Shown in pieces: positions 35,696 to 46,428 of a DNA stretch of 64,000 bases (position 1 is the stretch's first letter; the number at the start of each line of letters is the position of its first letter). Made by a program: the position numbers and the translations under genes. The notes under the pieces are model-generated. The model was not told the origin of the DNA and made no database searches. It saw only the letters and a list, made by a program, of their open reading frames with translations. Origin of the DNA: Actinoplanes sichuanensis (lineage in GTDB: Bacteria > Actinomycetota > Actinomycetes > Mycobacteriales > Micromonosporaceae); contig NZ_AP028461.1 of the NCBI RefSeq assembly GCF_033097365.1, forward strand, positions 9,327,501-9,391,500, written 5' to 3'.

Positions 35696-36370
35696 GTGCG
35701 CATTCGACTCCTGGCTGCCGTCGCCGGCACGGTCGCGGCCCTGATCGCCCCCACCGCCGCCCAGGCCGAACCGGCCGTCCCCAGCATCATCGGAGGTGGC
35801 ACCGTCTCGTCGGCGCCGTGGGCCGCCGCCGTCTTCAGTAACGGCAGTTTCACCTGCTCCGGCACGATCATCTCGGCCAACTACGTGCTCACCGCGCGGC
35901 ACTGCGTGAGCGGCACCATGTCGGTACGCGTCGGCAGCGTCACCTACGCCTCCGGCGGTGTCACCCGGACCGTCGCGTCCTCGTCGACCCGCTACGACCT
36001 GGCCCTGCTGCGCCTGAGCAGCTCGGTCAGCACCTCGTACATGCCGCTGTCCAGCGCGTACCCGCCGGTCGGCTCGACCAACAGCATCTACGGGTGGGGC
36101 ATGACCTGCTACTCGGGCTGCTCGGCGTCACCGACCCTGAAGACCGCCACGGTGCAGGTCACCTCGACCAACCAGACCGACGCCTACGGCGGCCGGGCGA
36201 TCGGCAGCACCCGGATCAACGGCAACGCCTGGCGCGGCGACTCGGGCGGCCCGCAGGTCTACAACGGCGCCCAGGTGGGTGTCGCGTCGACCGCGGACGG
36301 CACGAGCCGCCAGTACTACGGCAGCGTCGCCTACAACCGGGCGTGGATCACGTCGATCGCGGGCGTCTGA
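35696..36370 (+). CDS. Secreted trypsin-like serine protease
   Basis: This 224-aa S1 family peptidase has a signal peptide (LLAAVAGTVAALIAPTAAQA). The catalytic triad is visible: H69 in LTARHC, D101 in RYDLALLRL, and S183 in WRGDSGGPQ. Likely disulfides are C54-C70 and C138-C142. The propeptide is very short (EPAVPS before IIGGG), suggesting trypsin-style activation. Specificity cannot be read with certainty. The GTG start has AGAAGGAGA upstream. Confidence 0.93.
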   Translation: MRIRLLAAVAGTVAALIAPTAAQAEPAVPSIIGGGTVSSAPWAAAVFSNGSFTCSGTIISANYVLTARHCVSGTMSVRVGSVTYASGGVTRTVASSSTRYDLALLRLSSSVSTSYMPLSSAYPPVGSTNSIYGWGMTCYSGCSASPTLKTATVQVTSTNQTDAYGGRAIGSTRINGNAWRGDSGGPQVYNGAQVGVASTADGTSRQYYGSVAYNRAWITSIAGV

Positions 36371-36373
36371 AAA

Positions 36374-36450
36374 AAGCCAGGCACCTGAGAGAAAGCAAGG
36401 CACCTCTGAGAAGCAAGGCACTTCAGGGAGCCAAGCCAGGCGCCTCAGGA
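36374..36450. repeat. Four-copy direct repeat after the protease gene
   Basis: Units beginning AAGCCAGGCACCT or AAGCAAGGCACCT start at 36374, 36393, 36411 and 36433 (18-22 bp apart). The array fills the gap between the protease stop and the purB stop. No hairpin terminator is evident in this convergent gap. Confidence 0.75.
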
Positions 36451-36451
36451 G

Positions 36452-37873
36452 CTAGAGGATCGGCGCGGGTGCGTACGCCGCCGCTGACGGATGCTGGGCC
36501 ACGATCTCAGCGACCCGATCGGCGACCGCACGCACCTGCGCCGGCGCCGCGCCGACGAAGGCGGCCCGGTCCGCGACCAGCGTGTCGATCTCGCCCCGGG
36601 AGAGCTGCAGCCGCTCGTCGGCCGCAAGGCGGTCGAAGAGGTCGTTGACCGCCACACCCTTCTCCCGCATGGCCAGCGCCACGCCGACCGCGTGCTCCTT
36701 GATCACCTCGTGCGCGACCTCCCGGCCGACACCCTTGCGCACCGCCGCGACCAGCACCTTCGTGGTGGCCAGGAAGGGCAGGAAACGGTCCAGCTCACGG
36801 CCGATCACCGCCGGGTACGCCCCGAACTCGTCGAGCACGGTGAGGAACGTCTGGAACAGGCCGTCAGTGGCGAAGAACGCATCCGGCAGAGCCACCCGGC
36901 GCACCACCGAGCAGGAGACGTCGCCCTCGTTCCACTGGTCGCCGGCCAACTCGCCGACCATCGACAGGTAGCCCCGGACGATCACCGCGAGGCCGTTGAC
37001 CCGCTCCGACGAGCGAGTGTTCATCTTGTGCGGCATCGCCGACGAGCCGACCTGCCCCGGCTTGAAGCCCTCGGTGACCAGCTCCTGGCCGACCATCAGC
37101 CGGATCGTGGTGGCCAGCGACGACGGACCGGCGACGACCTGGGCGAGCGCCGAGACCACGTCGAAGTCGAGCGACCGCGGATAGACCTGGCCGACGCTGG
37201 ACAGCACCCGCTTGAACCCCAGGTGCTCGGCGACCCGCTGCTCCAGGCTCGCCACCTTGTCGGAGACGCCGTCGAAGAGGTCGAGCTGGTCGGCCGCGGT
37301 GCCGACCGGGCCCTTGATGCCGCGCAGCGGGTAGCGGCCGATCAGGTCGTCCAGCCGCTCGTAGGCGATCAGCAACTCCTCGGCCGCCGACGCGAACCGC
37401 TTACCCAGCGTGGTGGCCTGCGCCGCGACGTTGTGCGACCGGCCGGTCATCACCAGGTCGGAGTGCTCGACGGCGAGCGTGGTCAGCCGAGCCAGGGTGG
37501 CCACCACCCGGCCGCGGACCAGCTCGAGCGAGGCCCGGATCTGAAGCTGCTCGACATTCTCGGTGAGGTCGCGCGACGTCATGCCCTTGTGGATCTGCTC
37601 GAACCCGGCCAGCTCGCTGAACTCCTCGATGCGGGCCTTCACGTCGTGCCGGGTGACCCGCTCGCGCTGGGCGATCGACTCCAGGTCGACCCGGTCGAGC
37701 ACCGCCTCATACGCCTCGACCGCGCCCTCCGGAACGTCGACGCCGAGGTCACGCTGAGCCTTGAGGACCGCGAGCCAGAGCTTGCGCTCCATCCGGATCT
37801 TCTCCTCCGGGGACCAGAGGGTGACGAGGTCGGCGGAGGCGTACCGGGCGGCGAGCACGTTCGGGATGGTCAC
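36452..37873 (-). CDS. purB: Adenylosuccinate lyase
   Basis: This 473-aa enzyme of the fumarase/aspartase superfamily carries the signature GSSAMPHKMNTRSSER, plus HKGMTSRDLTEN and MTGRSHNVAAQ. It acts twice in purine synthesis, on SAICAR and adenylosuccinate. The start is GTG and overlaps the stop of the upstream MFS gene by 4 bp, so its expression may partly follow the ArsR-MFS unit. Confidence 0.96.
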   Translation of the reverse strand: MTIPNVLAARYASADLVTLWSPEEKIRMERKLWLAVLKAQRDLGVDVPEGAVEAYEAVLDRVDLESIAQRERVTRHDVKARIEEFSELAGFEQIHKGMTSRDLTENVEQLQIRASLELVRGRVVATLARLTTLAVEHSDLVMTGRSHNVAAQATTLGKRFASAAEELLIAYERLDDLIGRYPLRGIKGPVGTAADQLDLFDGVSDKVASLEQRVAEHLGFKRVLSSVGQVYPRSLDFDVVSALAQVVAGPSSLATTIRLMVGQELVTEGFKPGQVGSSAMPHKMNTRSSERVNGLAVIVRGYLSMVGELAGDQWNEGDVSCSVVRRVALPDAFFATDGLFQTFLTVLDEFGAYPAVIGRELDRFLPFLATTKVLVAAVRKGVGREVAHEVIKEHAVGVALAMREKGVAVNDLFDRLAADERLQLSRGEIDTLVADRAAFVGAAPAQVRAVADRVAEIVAQHPSAAAYAPAPIL

Positions 37874-39114
37874 GGCACCGATTCTGTCACGGGCCGCGGT
37901 TCGTCCTCCGGCAGCCGGTGACGCAGGGTGCGTACGTCACGGCTGGCCAGCATGCCCAGCACCGCGACCACGGCCACCACACCGGCTCCGATCAACGCCG
38001 CCCGCGGCCCGACCACCTCGGCGATCGGCCCGATCGCCACCTGCCCCACCGGGATCGCGGCGAAAGAGCCGACCATGTCGTACGAGTAGACCCGGGCCAG
38101 CCGGTCGGCGGGCACGTGCTCCTGCATCGTGGTCTCCCAGGCGACCCCGAACTGTTCGAGCGTCAACCCGGTCACGAACATGGCCAGGAACAGCGCCCAG
38201 AGCTGTGGATGGCCGCCCAGCACGAACAGCGGCAGCGCCATCCCGAAACAGCTCACCACTCCGACGAGGAGCAGCCGGCGCAGCTTCAGGCGGATGGCCA
38301 GCAGCCCGCCGAGGATCATCCCGGCCGTCTCGGCGGCGAGCACCAGGCCCCAGGCCGGCCGGCCGATGGTCTGGTCGGCCACCACCGGCCCGAGCACGTA
38401 GAGCCCACCGGACCAGGCCGCGTTGAGCAGCGAGAAGCCGGCCACCACCACCCACAGCCAGGTGCGGGACCGGAATTCCGACCACCCGGTCCGCAGGTCG
38501 GCGAACACCTTCGAGCGCTCGCCGGACCGGACCGGCATGGTGACCCGGATCAGCGCGAAACAGAGCCCGGCGACGACGAACGCGGCCGCGTCGACGGCGA
38601 TCCCGACACCGGGCCCGGTCGCCGCGACCACCACCCCGGCGAGCGGGGAGCCGAGGACCATCGCGCCGTTCAGTGCGATCCGGCTGACGGCGATGGCCTG
38701 CAGGCGTACCCCCTCGGGCACGGTCAGCGGCAGCAGCGCCGCGCTGGCCGGAAGCGCCACCGCGGCGGTCACCCCGTTGACCACCGAGAGGGCGATCAGC
38801 AGCGGGATCGTCGCGGTGCCGGTCAGCACCAGGACGGCGACCGCGGCCTGGGTCGCCGCCGCGGCGGCGTTCGACCCGACCATCAGCAGATGCCGCGGCA
38901 GCCGGTCGGCCAGCACCCCGCCGAACAGCAGGAACAACACGTTGGCGAGGGTGCGGGCACCGACGACGAGGCCCAGGTCGCCGGCGGAGCCGGTCAGGTC
39001 GAGGACGGCGAAGGCGAGGGCGATCGGCGCGAACGAGTTGCCCAGCGCGTTGACGGTGCGTCCGGCGAGCAGGAATCGGTACGGGATGTGCCGCAGCGGC
39101 GCGAGCGCGTTCAC
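37870..39114 (-). CDS. MFS exporter (DHA3-like)
   Basis: This 414-aa integral membrane protein has 12 predicted helices in two halves (YRFLLAGRTVNALGNSFAPI, FGGVLADRLPRHLLMVGSNA). The pattern is that of drug- or siderophore-exporting MFS proteins. It overlaps the ArsR-family regulator gene by ATGA and the purB start at the other end. The exported substrate is unknown. Its position between a regulator and purB may be accidental. Confidence 0.87.
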   Translation of the reverse strand: MNALAPLRHIPYRFLLAGRTVNALGNSFAPIALAFAVLDLTGSAGDLGLVVGARTLANVLFLLFGGVLADRLPRHLLMVGSNAAAAATQAAVAVLVLTGTATIPLLIALSVVNGVTAAVALPASAALLPLTVPEGVRLQAIAVSRIALNGAMVLGSPLAGVVVAATGPGVGIAVDAAAFVVAGLCFALIRVTMPVRSGERSKVFADLRTGWSEFRSRTWLWVVVAGFSLLNAAWSGGLYVLGPVVADQTIGRPAWGLVLAAETAGMILGGLLAIRLKLRRLLLVGVVSCFGMALPLFVLGGHPQLWALFLAMFVTGLTLEQFGVAWETTMQEHVPADRLARVYSYDMVGSFAAIPVGQVAIGPIAEVVGPRAALIGAGVVAVVAVLGMLASRDVRTLRHRLPEDEPRPVTESVP

Positions 39115-39641
39115 TCCGCCTCCTCCTCTCGCACCTGGAACATGCCGACCGTGGTGCTGGTGCGGACGGTGCCGGGAGTGCGTGGCGGCCGGGCCGCCCG
39201 GTGCAGGTCGTCGACGGCCGCCGAGATCCGGTCGCGGATGCTCAGCCAGACGTCGGGCTCGACCCAGAAGTCACCGTCGGCGAAAAGACCCGCACCCTCG
39301 ACGAAGCGGGCGTCCGAGCTGCGCCGGATCAGCTCGTGGGCGAGCGAGGCGAGTTCGGCCCGGCGTTGCTCGTCGGACCAGGGCGTACGGGGCTCGCGGT
39401 GTAAGTCGTACCGGTATCTCTTGGCCACGCCTCCGCGGATCTTCTCCTCGCCGGCCACCACGATCAGCCCGCCGGAGAGAAGATTGCGGAGGTGGTAGCT
39501 GGCGTTGGCGTGGGTGAGCCCGAGCTCGCGGGCGACCTCGGCCGCGGTCATCTCCGCACCGGTCAGCAGCGACATGATCTGCAACCGGACCGGGTGGGCC
39601 AGCGCTCGCAACGCGGCCGTCTCACCATCTCCCAAAGACAT
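39111..39641 (-). CDS. ArsR-family transcriptional regulator
   Basis: This 176-aa winged-helix repressor (ETAALRALAHPVRLQIMSLL, AEVARELGLTHANASYHLRN) has a C-terminal extension of about 90 residues. No metal-binding Cys are seen, so it may sense a small molecule. It should control the MFS gene it overlaps. ATG at 39641 has TAGACT seven bases upstream and TGGACA as a possible -35 (18-bp spacing), consistent with a leaderless mRNA. Confidence 0.87.
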   Translation of the reverse strand: MSLGDGETAALRALAHPVRLQIMSLLTGAEMTAAEVARELGLTHANASYHLRNLLSGGLIVVAGEEKIRGGVAKRYRYDLHREPRTPWSDEQRRAELASLAHELIRRSSDARFVEGAGLFADGDFWVEPDVWLSIRDRISAAVDDLHRAARPPRTPGTVRTSTTVGMFQVREEEAE

Positions 39642-39675
39642 GTTGGGCAGTCTAAGGACGCACCGCCCCCACTGT

Positions 39676-39690
39676 CCAATGGTTATTTGG
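39676..39690. promoter_or_regulatory. Palindromic operator candidate
   Basis: CCAATGGTTATTTGG is an imperfect palindrome upstream of the ArsR-family gene. It overlaps the possible -35 (TGGACA) on the minus strand and could be the autoregulatory site. Confidence 0.4.
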
Positions 39691-39770
39691 GAGTGGCACA
39701 CTGCACGAACACGCGGCATTCTCGCTAAAGTTACCGGCGAGTAAACCGGCGAACTCCGAGAGGAACCCTG

Positions 39771-40223
39771 ATGACTGACTTCAGCCCCGAGTCGCTTGCG
39801 TCGATCGGTCCGAAGGAGTTCACGCAGCTCGTCAAGTCCACCCCGGACGCCAAGATCTCCGAGGTGATGGCCTCGGAGAGGCGCACCAAGATCCTCGACG
39901 AGGTTTTCAACCGGATGCCGGGGCTCTTCCGCGCGGACCGGGCCGGCGACACCGCCACCGTCATCCACTGGATCATCTCGGGCGGCCCCGAGGACACCTC
40001 GGACACCTACGAGACCGTGATCGAAAACGCGACGTGCACGGTGACCAGCACCCCGATCCGCGAACCGAAGCTCGCGATGACGATGGACGGACTGACCTTC
40101 CTCAAGATCGTCTCCGGCACCGGCAACCCGGTGATGCTGTTCATGACCGGCAAGATCAAGACCAAGGGCGACGTCACCCTCGCCACCAGCATCCCCAAGC
40201 TGTTCGACATCCCCAAGGGCTGA
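39771..40223 (+). CDS. SCP2 sterol-binding domain protein
   Basis: This 150-aa protein has an SCP2-like fold (TATVIHWIISGGPED, LTFLKIVSGTGNPVMLFMTG, KIKTKGDVTLATSIPKLFDI). Such domains bind hydrophobic ligands; in bacteria the ligand is usually unknown. The ATG has AGAGGAA upstream. It is divergent from the ArsR-family gene and converges on the response regulator gene. Confidence 0.87.
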   Translation: MTDFSPESLASIGPKEFTQLVKSTPDAKISEVMASERRTKILDEVFNRMPGLFRADRAGDTATVIHWIISGGPEDTSDTYETVIENATCTVTSTPIREPKLAMTMDGLTFLKIVSGTGNPVMLFMTGKIKTKGDVTLATSIPKLFDIPKG

Positions 40224-40252
40224 TCGACCCCGCGGCGGTACGACTGACCGCG

Positions 40253-40897
40253 TCAGAGAAAGCCGTGGTCGCGGGCGTAGATGGCGGCCTGGGTCCGGTC
40301 CCGTAGGCCGAGCCGGGCCAGGATGTTCGAGACGTGATTCTTGACCGTCCCCTCACTCACGTAGAGCTGCGCGGCGATCTCCCGGTTGGTGGCACCCCGG
40401 GCGATCAGCCGCAGCACGGCCCGCTCCCGGTCGGTCAGGTCGACCCGGGGCGTCGCCGTCACCGCGCCCCGGTCCAGAGCCGTGACCAGCCGCTGGAGCA
40501 CCGCGCTGTCGTGCTGGTCGACGCCGGCGCGGGCCAGCCGTACCGCCTGGGCCAGGTCTTTCGGGGGTAGGTCCTTGAGCAGGTAACCGCCGGTTCCGGC
40601 CCGCAGCGCCCGGACGACGTATTCCTCGTCGTCGAAGGTGGTCAGCATCAGCACCCGGCAGGCCGGCAGTCGTTCGCGCAACAGCTCGGCGGCCCGCAGA
40701 CCGTCCAGGACCGGCATTCGGACGTCCATCAGCACCACGTCCGGGACGGTGGCCAGAGCCAGCTCGACCGCGGCCCGACCGTCGGCCGCCGTGCCGACCA
40801 CCTCGATACCCGGTTCGATGCTCAGCAGCGAGGCGATGCCCTCCCGGATCAGGGCCTGATCGTCGGCGACCAGCACCCGGACCGGCTGCTCGGTCAC
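40253..40897 (-). CDS. NarL/FixJ-family response regulator
   Basis: This 214-aa protein has a receiver domain with acidic pocket D12-D13 and phosphoacceptor D58 (VVLMDVRMP), and a C-terminal LuxR-type helix-turn-helix (TNREIAAQLYVSEGTVKNHV). It pairs with the histidine kinase it overlaps (GTGA). The target is unknown. The adjacent membrane protein at 42218 is a candidate. Confidence 0.95.
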   Translation of the reverse strand: MTEQPVRVLVADDQALIREGIASLLSIEPGIEVVGTAADGRAAVELALATVPDVVLMDVRMPVLDGLRAAELLRERLPACRVLMLTTFDDEEYVVRALRAGTGGYLLKDLPPKDLAQAVRLARAGVDQHDSAVLQRLVTALDRGAVTATPRVDLTDRERAVLRLIARGATNREIAAQLYVSEGTVKNHVSNILARLGLRDRTQAAIYARDHGFL

Positions 40898-42045
40898 CGG
40901 GCCACCGCCGGGACACTCGCCACGATCCGGGTTCCGTGACCCGGCCGGGACTCCACCCGCACGCTGCCGCCCAGCGCCGCCAGCCGATCCCGCATCCCGC
41001 TCAGCCCGCCACCGGACGTGCTCTCCGGCTCGAACCCGCGCCCGTTGTCCTCGACCTCCAGCACCGCCTCGGCCCCGGCGCCGCGGACCGCCACCCGCAC
41101 CAGGTCGGCGTCGGCGTGGCGGCGGGCGTTGGTCAGCGCTTCCTGGGCGACCCGGTAGAGCGCCTCCGTACCCGCCCCGCCCTGTTCGAGTTCGGTGTCA
41201 CCCAGGTCGAGGACCACCCGGAAATCCGGGTCGTCCAACCCCTCGACCAGCGCGTACAGGGCGGTGACCAGGGAGAACGGCTCGGCTCGAAGGGCACCGA
41301 CCGACTCGCGTACCTCCTGGAGGGCACGGCTCGCCGCCCGCCGCGCGTCAGCGACCGCGCGGTCCGCGGCCTCCGGATCCCGTTCCCGGAACGCCTCCGC
41401 CTTCGCCAACTGCACGCTGATCGCGGTCAGATGGTGGCCGACGCTGTCGTGGATGTCCCGGGCCAGCCGGTTCCGTTCGCTCGCGGCGCTCAGCTCGGCG
41501 ACCCGCTCCTGTGTCGCGGTCAACTCCGTCACCAGTCGTTCCGCCTGTAACCGGCTTCGGTTCTGCTCGACCGCGACGGCAGCCGTGGCCACCGCCAGGA
41601 CCAGGCCGATGAAGAGCATGAACAGTTCGGAGACGACCGCGGGGTCGGACCGGCCGCCGCTGACCGTGGTGGCCCGGGTCAGCGCCATCACCAGGTAGAA
41701 CGTCGCCAGCCCGATACCGGCGGCGCGGCCCAGCCAGAAGTACGCGAAGAACGGCACCAGCACGAAGAGGGCCCGCGAGAATCCCGCGCCGTCCGCCGCG
41801 TACACCGTCTCCAGCAGCACGATCCGGATCAGCAGCATGGCCATCGACCATCGCCGCGTGCGGGGCCGCCGCCAGTCCACCTGTTCGACCACGAGCAGCG
41901 CGATCAGGCCGCCGAGGTAGACGGCCAGCTCGACGCGCGACCAGTCCGGGGCCAGGCCGGCGCCGACGTAGTAGAGACCGGTGAGCATGACGGCGGTGTA
42001 GAGGAGCGAGGCCATCCAGCGCAGCGGCGGAGCATCCACAGCCAT
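40894..42045 (-). CDS. Sensor histidine kinase (HisKA_3 type)
   Basis: This 383-aa protein has an N-terminal membrane region (about five helices to residue 160), a dimerisation segment with phosphoacceptor His199 (ARDIHDSVGHHLTAISVQLA), and an ATPase domain (ALTNARRHADADLV, EDNGRGFEPES). The absence of a large external loop suggests sensing within the membrane. It is followed by its response regulator. Confidence 0.94.
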   Translation of the reverse strand: MAVDAPPLRWMASLLYTAVMLTGLYYVGAGLAPDWSRVELAVYLGGLIALLVVEQVDWRRPRTRRWSMAMLLIRIVLLETVYAADGAGFSRALFVLVPFFAYFWLGRAAGIGLATFYLVMALTRATTVSGGRSDPAVVSELFMLFIGLVLAVATAAVAVEQNRSRLQAERLVTELTATQERVAELSAASERNRLARDIHDSVGHHLTAISVQLAKAEAFRERDPEAADRAVADARRAASRALQEVRESVGALRAEPFSLVTALYALVEGLDDPDFRVVLDLGDTELEQGGAGTEALYRVAQEALTNARRHADADLVRVAVRGAGAEAVLEVEDNGRGFEPESTSGGGLSGMRDRLAALGGSVRVESRPGHGTRIVASVPAVAR

Positions 42046-42217
42046 GCCGCCACGCTAGGTGACCGCCACGAGCCTGGACCAGCGCCGGCGTCGATGTCTG
42101 GCCACAGGTCATGTGCCGGATGACCGCCCACCCCGGAGACTCCTGGCCGGGCGGCACTGTCCCGGTCCCGGGCGGCCCGGCCACGGTGGTCGGCATCCAC
42201 CCGACCAAGGAGTCACC

Positions 42218-42796
42218 ATGTCCGATCGGATGCTCTACCGCCTCGCAGCCCTCACCGGCCTCGTCGGCGGGTTCCTCACCCTGGTCGCCGTCGCCCGGCG
42301 TGCCGGACTCCTGCCGGAGAACGCCTTCACCCATGCTCTGGCGCCGCCCGCCTCGGCACTCCTGCTGCTCACCCTGACCGCGCTCTACCTGCGCCAACGA
42401 CGGGAGGCGGGCCGGCTCGGGCTGGCCGGGTTCGTGCTGCACCACCTCGGACTGAGCGGGCTCTTCGCGATCGAGTTCCTCACCCACGCGGTCCTGCAAT
42501 ATCAGGACGCGGCGACCCGGGAGGCCGTGCTCACCGGGCCGGGACGACCGTACTTCCTGGTGGTCGCCTTGACGTTCCTGATCGGGGTGGTGCTCTTCGG
42601 CGTCGCGTCGTGGCGGGCCGGGATGCTGCCCCGGGCGGCTCTGGCCCTCTACGTGCCGGGGCTGAGTGCGGCGGCCTTGCGGGCCGTCGTGCCCGAGGCG
42701 CTCTACCTGGGTGGGCTGGTGGCCGGGGCCGCGGGCGTCCTGTGGTTCTCGATCACGCTGCTGCAGGACGCCACACGGCCGATCGTCACAGCGTGA
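42218..42796 (+). CDS. Six-helix membrane protein of unknown function
   Basis: This 192-aa hydrophobic protein (about six helices; [40 protein letters not shown]) is reminiscent of DUF4386-like proteins, but the family is not certain. The ATG has AAGGAG upstream. It is divergent from the two-component system, which may regulate it. Its 3' end overlaps purD by 11 bp, tail to tail. Confidence 0.75.
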   Translation: MSDRMLYRLAALTGLVGGFLTLVAVARRAGLLPENAFTHALAPPASALLLLTLTALYLRQRREAGRLGLAGFVLHHLGLSGLFAIEFLTHAVLQYQDAATREAVLTGPGRPYFLVVALTFLIGVVLFGVASWRAGMLPRAALALYVPGLSAAALRAVVPEALYLGGLVAGAAGVLWFSITLLQDATRPIVTA

Positions 42797-44027
42797 TGCG
42801 ACCCTCGACGGCACGCAGGGCGATGTCGGTCCGGTACTGGGCGCCGTCCAGTCGGATCCCGTCGACCAGGGCGTAGGCGGCCTCGCGGGCACCCGTCAGA
42901 TCGGCGCCGGAAGCGGTCACGCTGAGCACCCGGCCACCGGCGGAGACCAGCGCGCCCTCGGCGTTGCGGGCGGTACCGGCGTGGATCACGCCGGGCCGCT
43001 CGGCACCCTCGATGACATCACCGGTCCGAGGCACACCCGGGTAGTTGTGACTGGCCACGACGACCGTGATGGCCGAGCCGGACTTCCAGCTCAGCGGGGC
43101 GTGCTCGGCCAGTGTGCCGGTGGCCGCGGCATTCAGCAGACCGGCCAGCGGGGTCTCCAGCAGTGCCAGCACCACCTGGGTCTCCGGGTCACCGAAGCGG
43201 GCGTTGAACTCGATCACCTTCGGGCCGTCGGGGGTGAGCGCCAAGCCGACGTAGAGCAGGCCGGCGAACGGCGTACCCCGTCGGCGCATCTCGGCCAGCG
43301 TCGGCTCGACGGTCTCCCGCAGCACCCGCTCGGTCAGGTCGGCCGGTGCCCAGTCGAGCGGGGCGTAGGCGCCCATGCCGCCGGTGTTCGGCCCCTCGTC
43401 ACCGTCGAGCAGACGCTTGAAGTCCTGCGCCGGCATCAGCGGGGCGACCGCGGTGCCGTCGGTGACCACGAAGAGCGACACCTCGGGGCCGGGCAGGAAC
43501 TCCTCGATGACGACCTTGCCGCACGCCTCGGCGTGGATCAGCGCCTCGTCGAGGTCGTCGGTCACCACCACGCCCTTGCCGGCGGCCAGGCCGTCGTTCT
43601 TCACCACGTAGGGCGCACCGAGCTCCTCCAGCGCGGCCCGGGCCTCGGCGACCGTGGTGCAGTCGAACGAACGGGCGGTGGGCACACCGGCGGCGGCCAT
43701 CACCTCGTTGGCGAACGCCTTGGAGCCCTCCAGGCGCGCGGCCGCCGCGGACGGGCCGAAACAGGCGATGCCCTTGGCCCGGACCGCGTCGGCGACACCG
43801 GCCACCAGCGGGGCCTCCGGGCCGATCACCACGAGGTCGGCACTCAGCTCGACGGCGAGCGCGGCGACGGCGGCCGGATCGGTGGCCTTCACGTCGTGCA
43901 GCTCAGCGAGCTGGGCGATGCCCGGGTTACCCGGCGCCGCGGCCAGGAAGTCGACGGACGGGTCGGCGGAGAGCCCGACGGCAAGCGCGTGCTCGCGCCC
44001 ACCGGAGCCGATCAGAAGTACGCGCAC
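42786..44027 (-). CDS. purD: Phosphoribosylamine-glycine ligase
   Basis: This 413-aa ATP-grasp enzyme makes GAR from phosphoribosylamine, glycine and ATP. Motifs: [58 protein letters not shown] at 44027 is the family-typical start; TAGGAT lies eight bases upstream, suggesting a leaderless mRNA. It is divergent from purA. Confidence 0.97.
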   Translation of the reverse strand: MRVLLIGSGGREHALAVGLSADPSVDFLAAAPGNPGIAQLAELHDVKATDPAAVAALAVELSADLVVIGPEAPLVAGVADAVRAKGIACFGPSAAAARLEGSKAFANEVMAAAGVPTARSFDCTTVAEARAALEELGAPYVVKNDGLAAGKGVVVTDDLDEALIHAEACGKVVIEEFLPGPEVSLFVVTDGTAVAPLMPAQDFKRLLDGDEGPNTGGMGAYAPLDWAPADLTERVLRETVEPTLAEMRRRGTPFAGLLYVGLALTPDGPKVIEFNARFGDPETQVVLALLETPLAGLLNAAATGTLAEHAPLSWKSGSAITVVVASHNYPGVPRTGDVIEGAERPGVIHAGTARNAEGALVSAGGRVLSVTASGADLTGAREAAYALVDGIRLDGAQYRTDIALRAVEGRITL

Positions 44028-44061
44028 GACGGCCCATCCTACCTGCGGTGGCGTCGCGTAA

Positions 44062-45410
<1,349 letters not shown>

Positions 45411-45411
<1 letters not shown>

Positions 45412-46367
45412 TGTATGACGTCGTTCTCCTGAGCCTGGCCGAGGGCTCGGGCGATTCCTGCGGCTCCGGTGACTCGGGCTGCGGCGGCTGCAACGCCGTC
45501 TGCGCCACACCCCGTACCCCGGTCCTGGCCTGCGCGGACGCTCTCCGCGCGGCCGGGGCGCTGGTGGAGACCGTGCTGGCCGGCTCCGACCAGGAGATCG
45601 ACGCGGTCCTCGCCCGGTTCGACGGCCCGACCCGGCCGGACGGCCTGACCTGGCCCGACCCGGACACCAAGGTGCGCCTCGTGGTGGCGACCGCGACCGA
45701 CGGCCAGCTGCGCGCCGTGATGCGCCGGCTGGTTCGGCGGTACGCCCCGCCGCCCAGCAAGCGGCCCGCCGATCTGGTCGCCGGGCGGACCGTGCCGGAC
45801 CTGCCGCCGGTTGCGATCCTGCCGCTCGACCCGGGCAACACCGAGGACCTGGCGGCCCAGCTCGGCCTACCCCGGACGCCGGAAGCCGTCGCGGCGGCCG
45901 TGATGAACGGCACAGTCCGACGGCTGGACCTGCTACGCAACGACGGTGGCTCGGTGACGCTCGACGGGGCGTTGCTCGGCGGTTCCGACGACAACGGGCG
46001 GGCCGTGCCGTGGCGCGGTCGAGTCGAGGTCGACGACGCGGTGCTCACCGACGGCGCGGAGCCGGTGCTGGCCTGTGCGATCGGCAACGGCGCCGGCTAC
46101 GCCGAGTTCGACGGCCTCCGGCTGCTCGCCGACGGCGATCCGACCGACGGCCGGGTCGAGGTGGCGGTGGCGGTCCCGGTCGTCGTCAAAAAGCTGTTCA
46201 AGGGCACGCGGGTACGGGTGGAGGTGCGCCGGGTCCGCGGTCGCGCCGTGTCCGTCCTGCCACGTGAGGGTGACCTGCAGTTCCTCGACGACGGGGTGGC
46301 GGGTTCGACCAGCCGCAAGCGATCCTGGTGGACCGAGCCGGGCGCCTGGGCGGTGTACGCGGGCTGA
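45411..46367 (+). CDS. Diacylglycerol-kinase-like protein with Cys-rich N-terminus
   Basis: This 318-aa protein's C-terminal region (RVEVAVAVPVVVKKLFKG, VRGRAVSVLPREGDLQFLDD, SWWTEPGAWAVYAG) matches the C-terminal part of actinobacterial diacylglycerol-kinase-like proteins often found beside purA. Residues 13-35 hold five or six Cys (CGSGDSGCGGCNAVC), which could bind metal or an Fe-S cluster. The usual GGDG nucleotide motif is not obvious, so kinase activity is doubtful. It overlaps purA by one nucleotide (TGATG). Confidence 0.7.
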
Positions 46368-46428
46368 GGTCCGTGCAACTCTGGACGGGCAGCTGAGCCA
46401 AGATTTCGTGATACCGGAGGTCTCATCC

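Noticed and set aside
39642..39968. N-terminal extension of the ArsR-family gene (to 39968)
   Set aside because: The start at 39641 matches the family N-terminus and a leaderless promoter; the extension would cover the divergent SCP2 gene.
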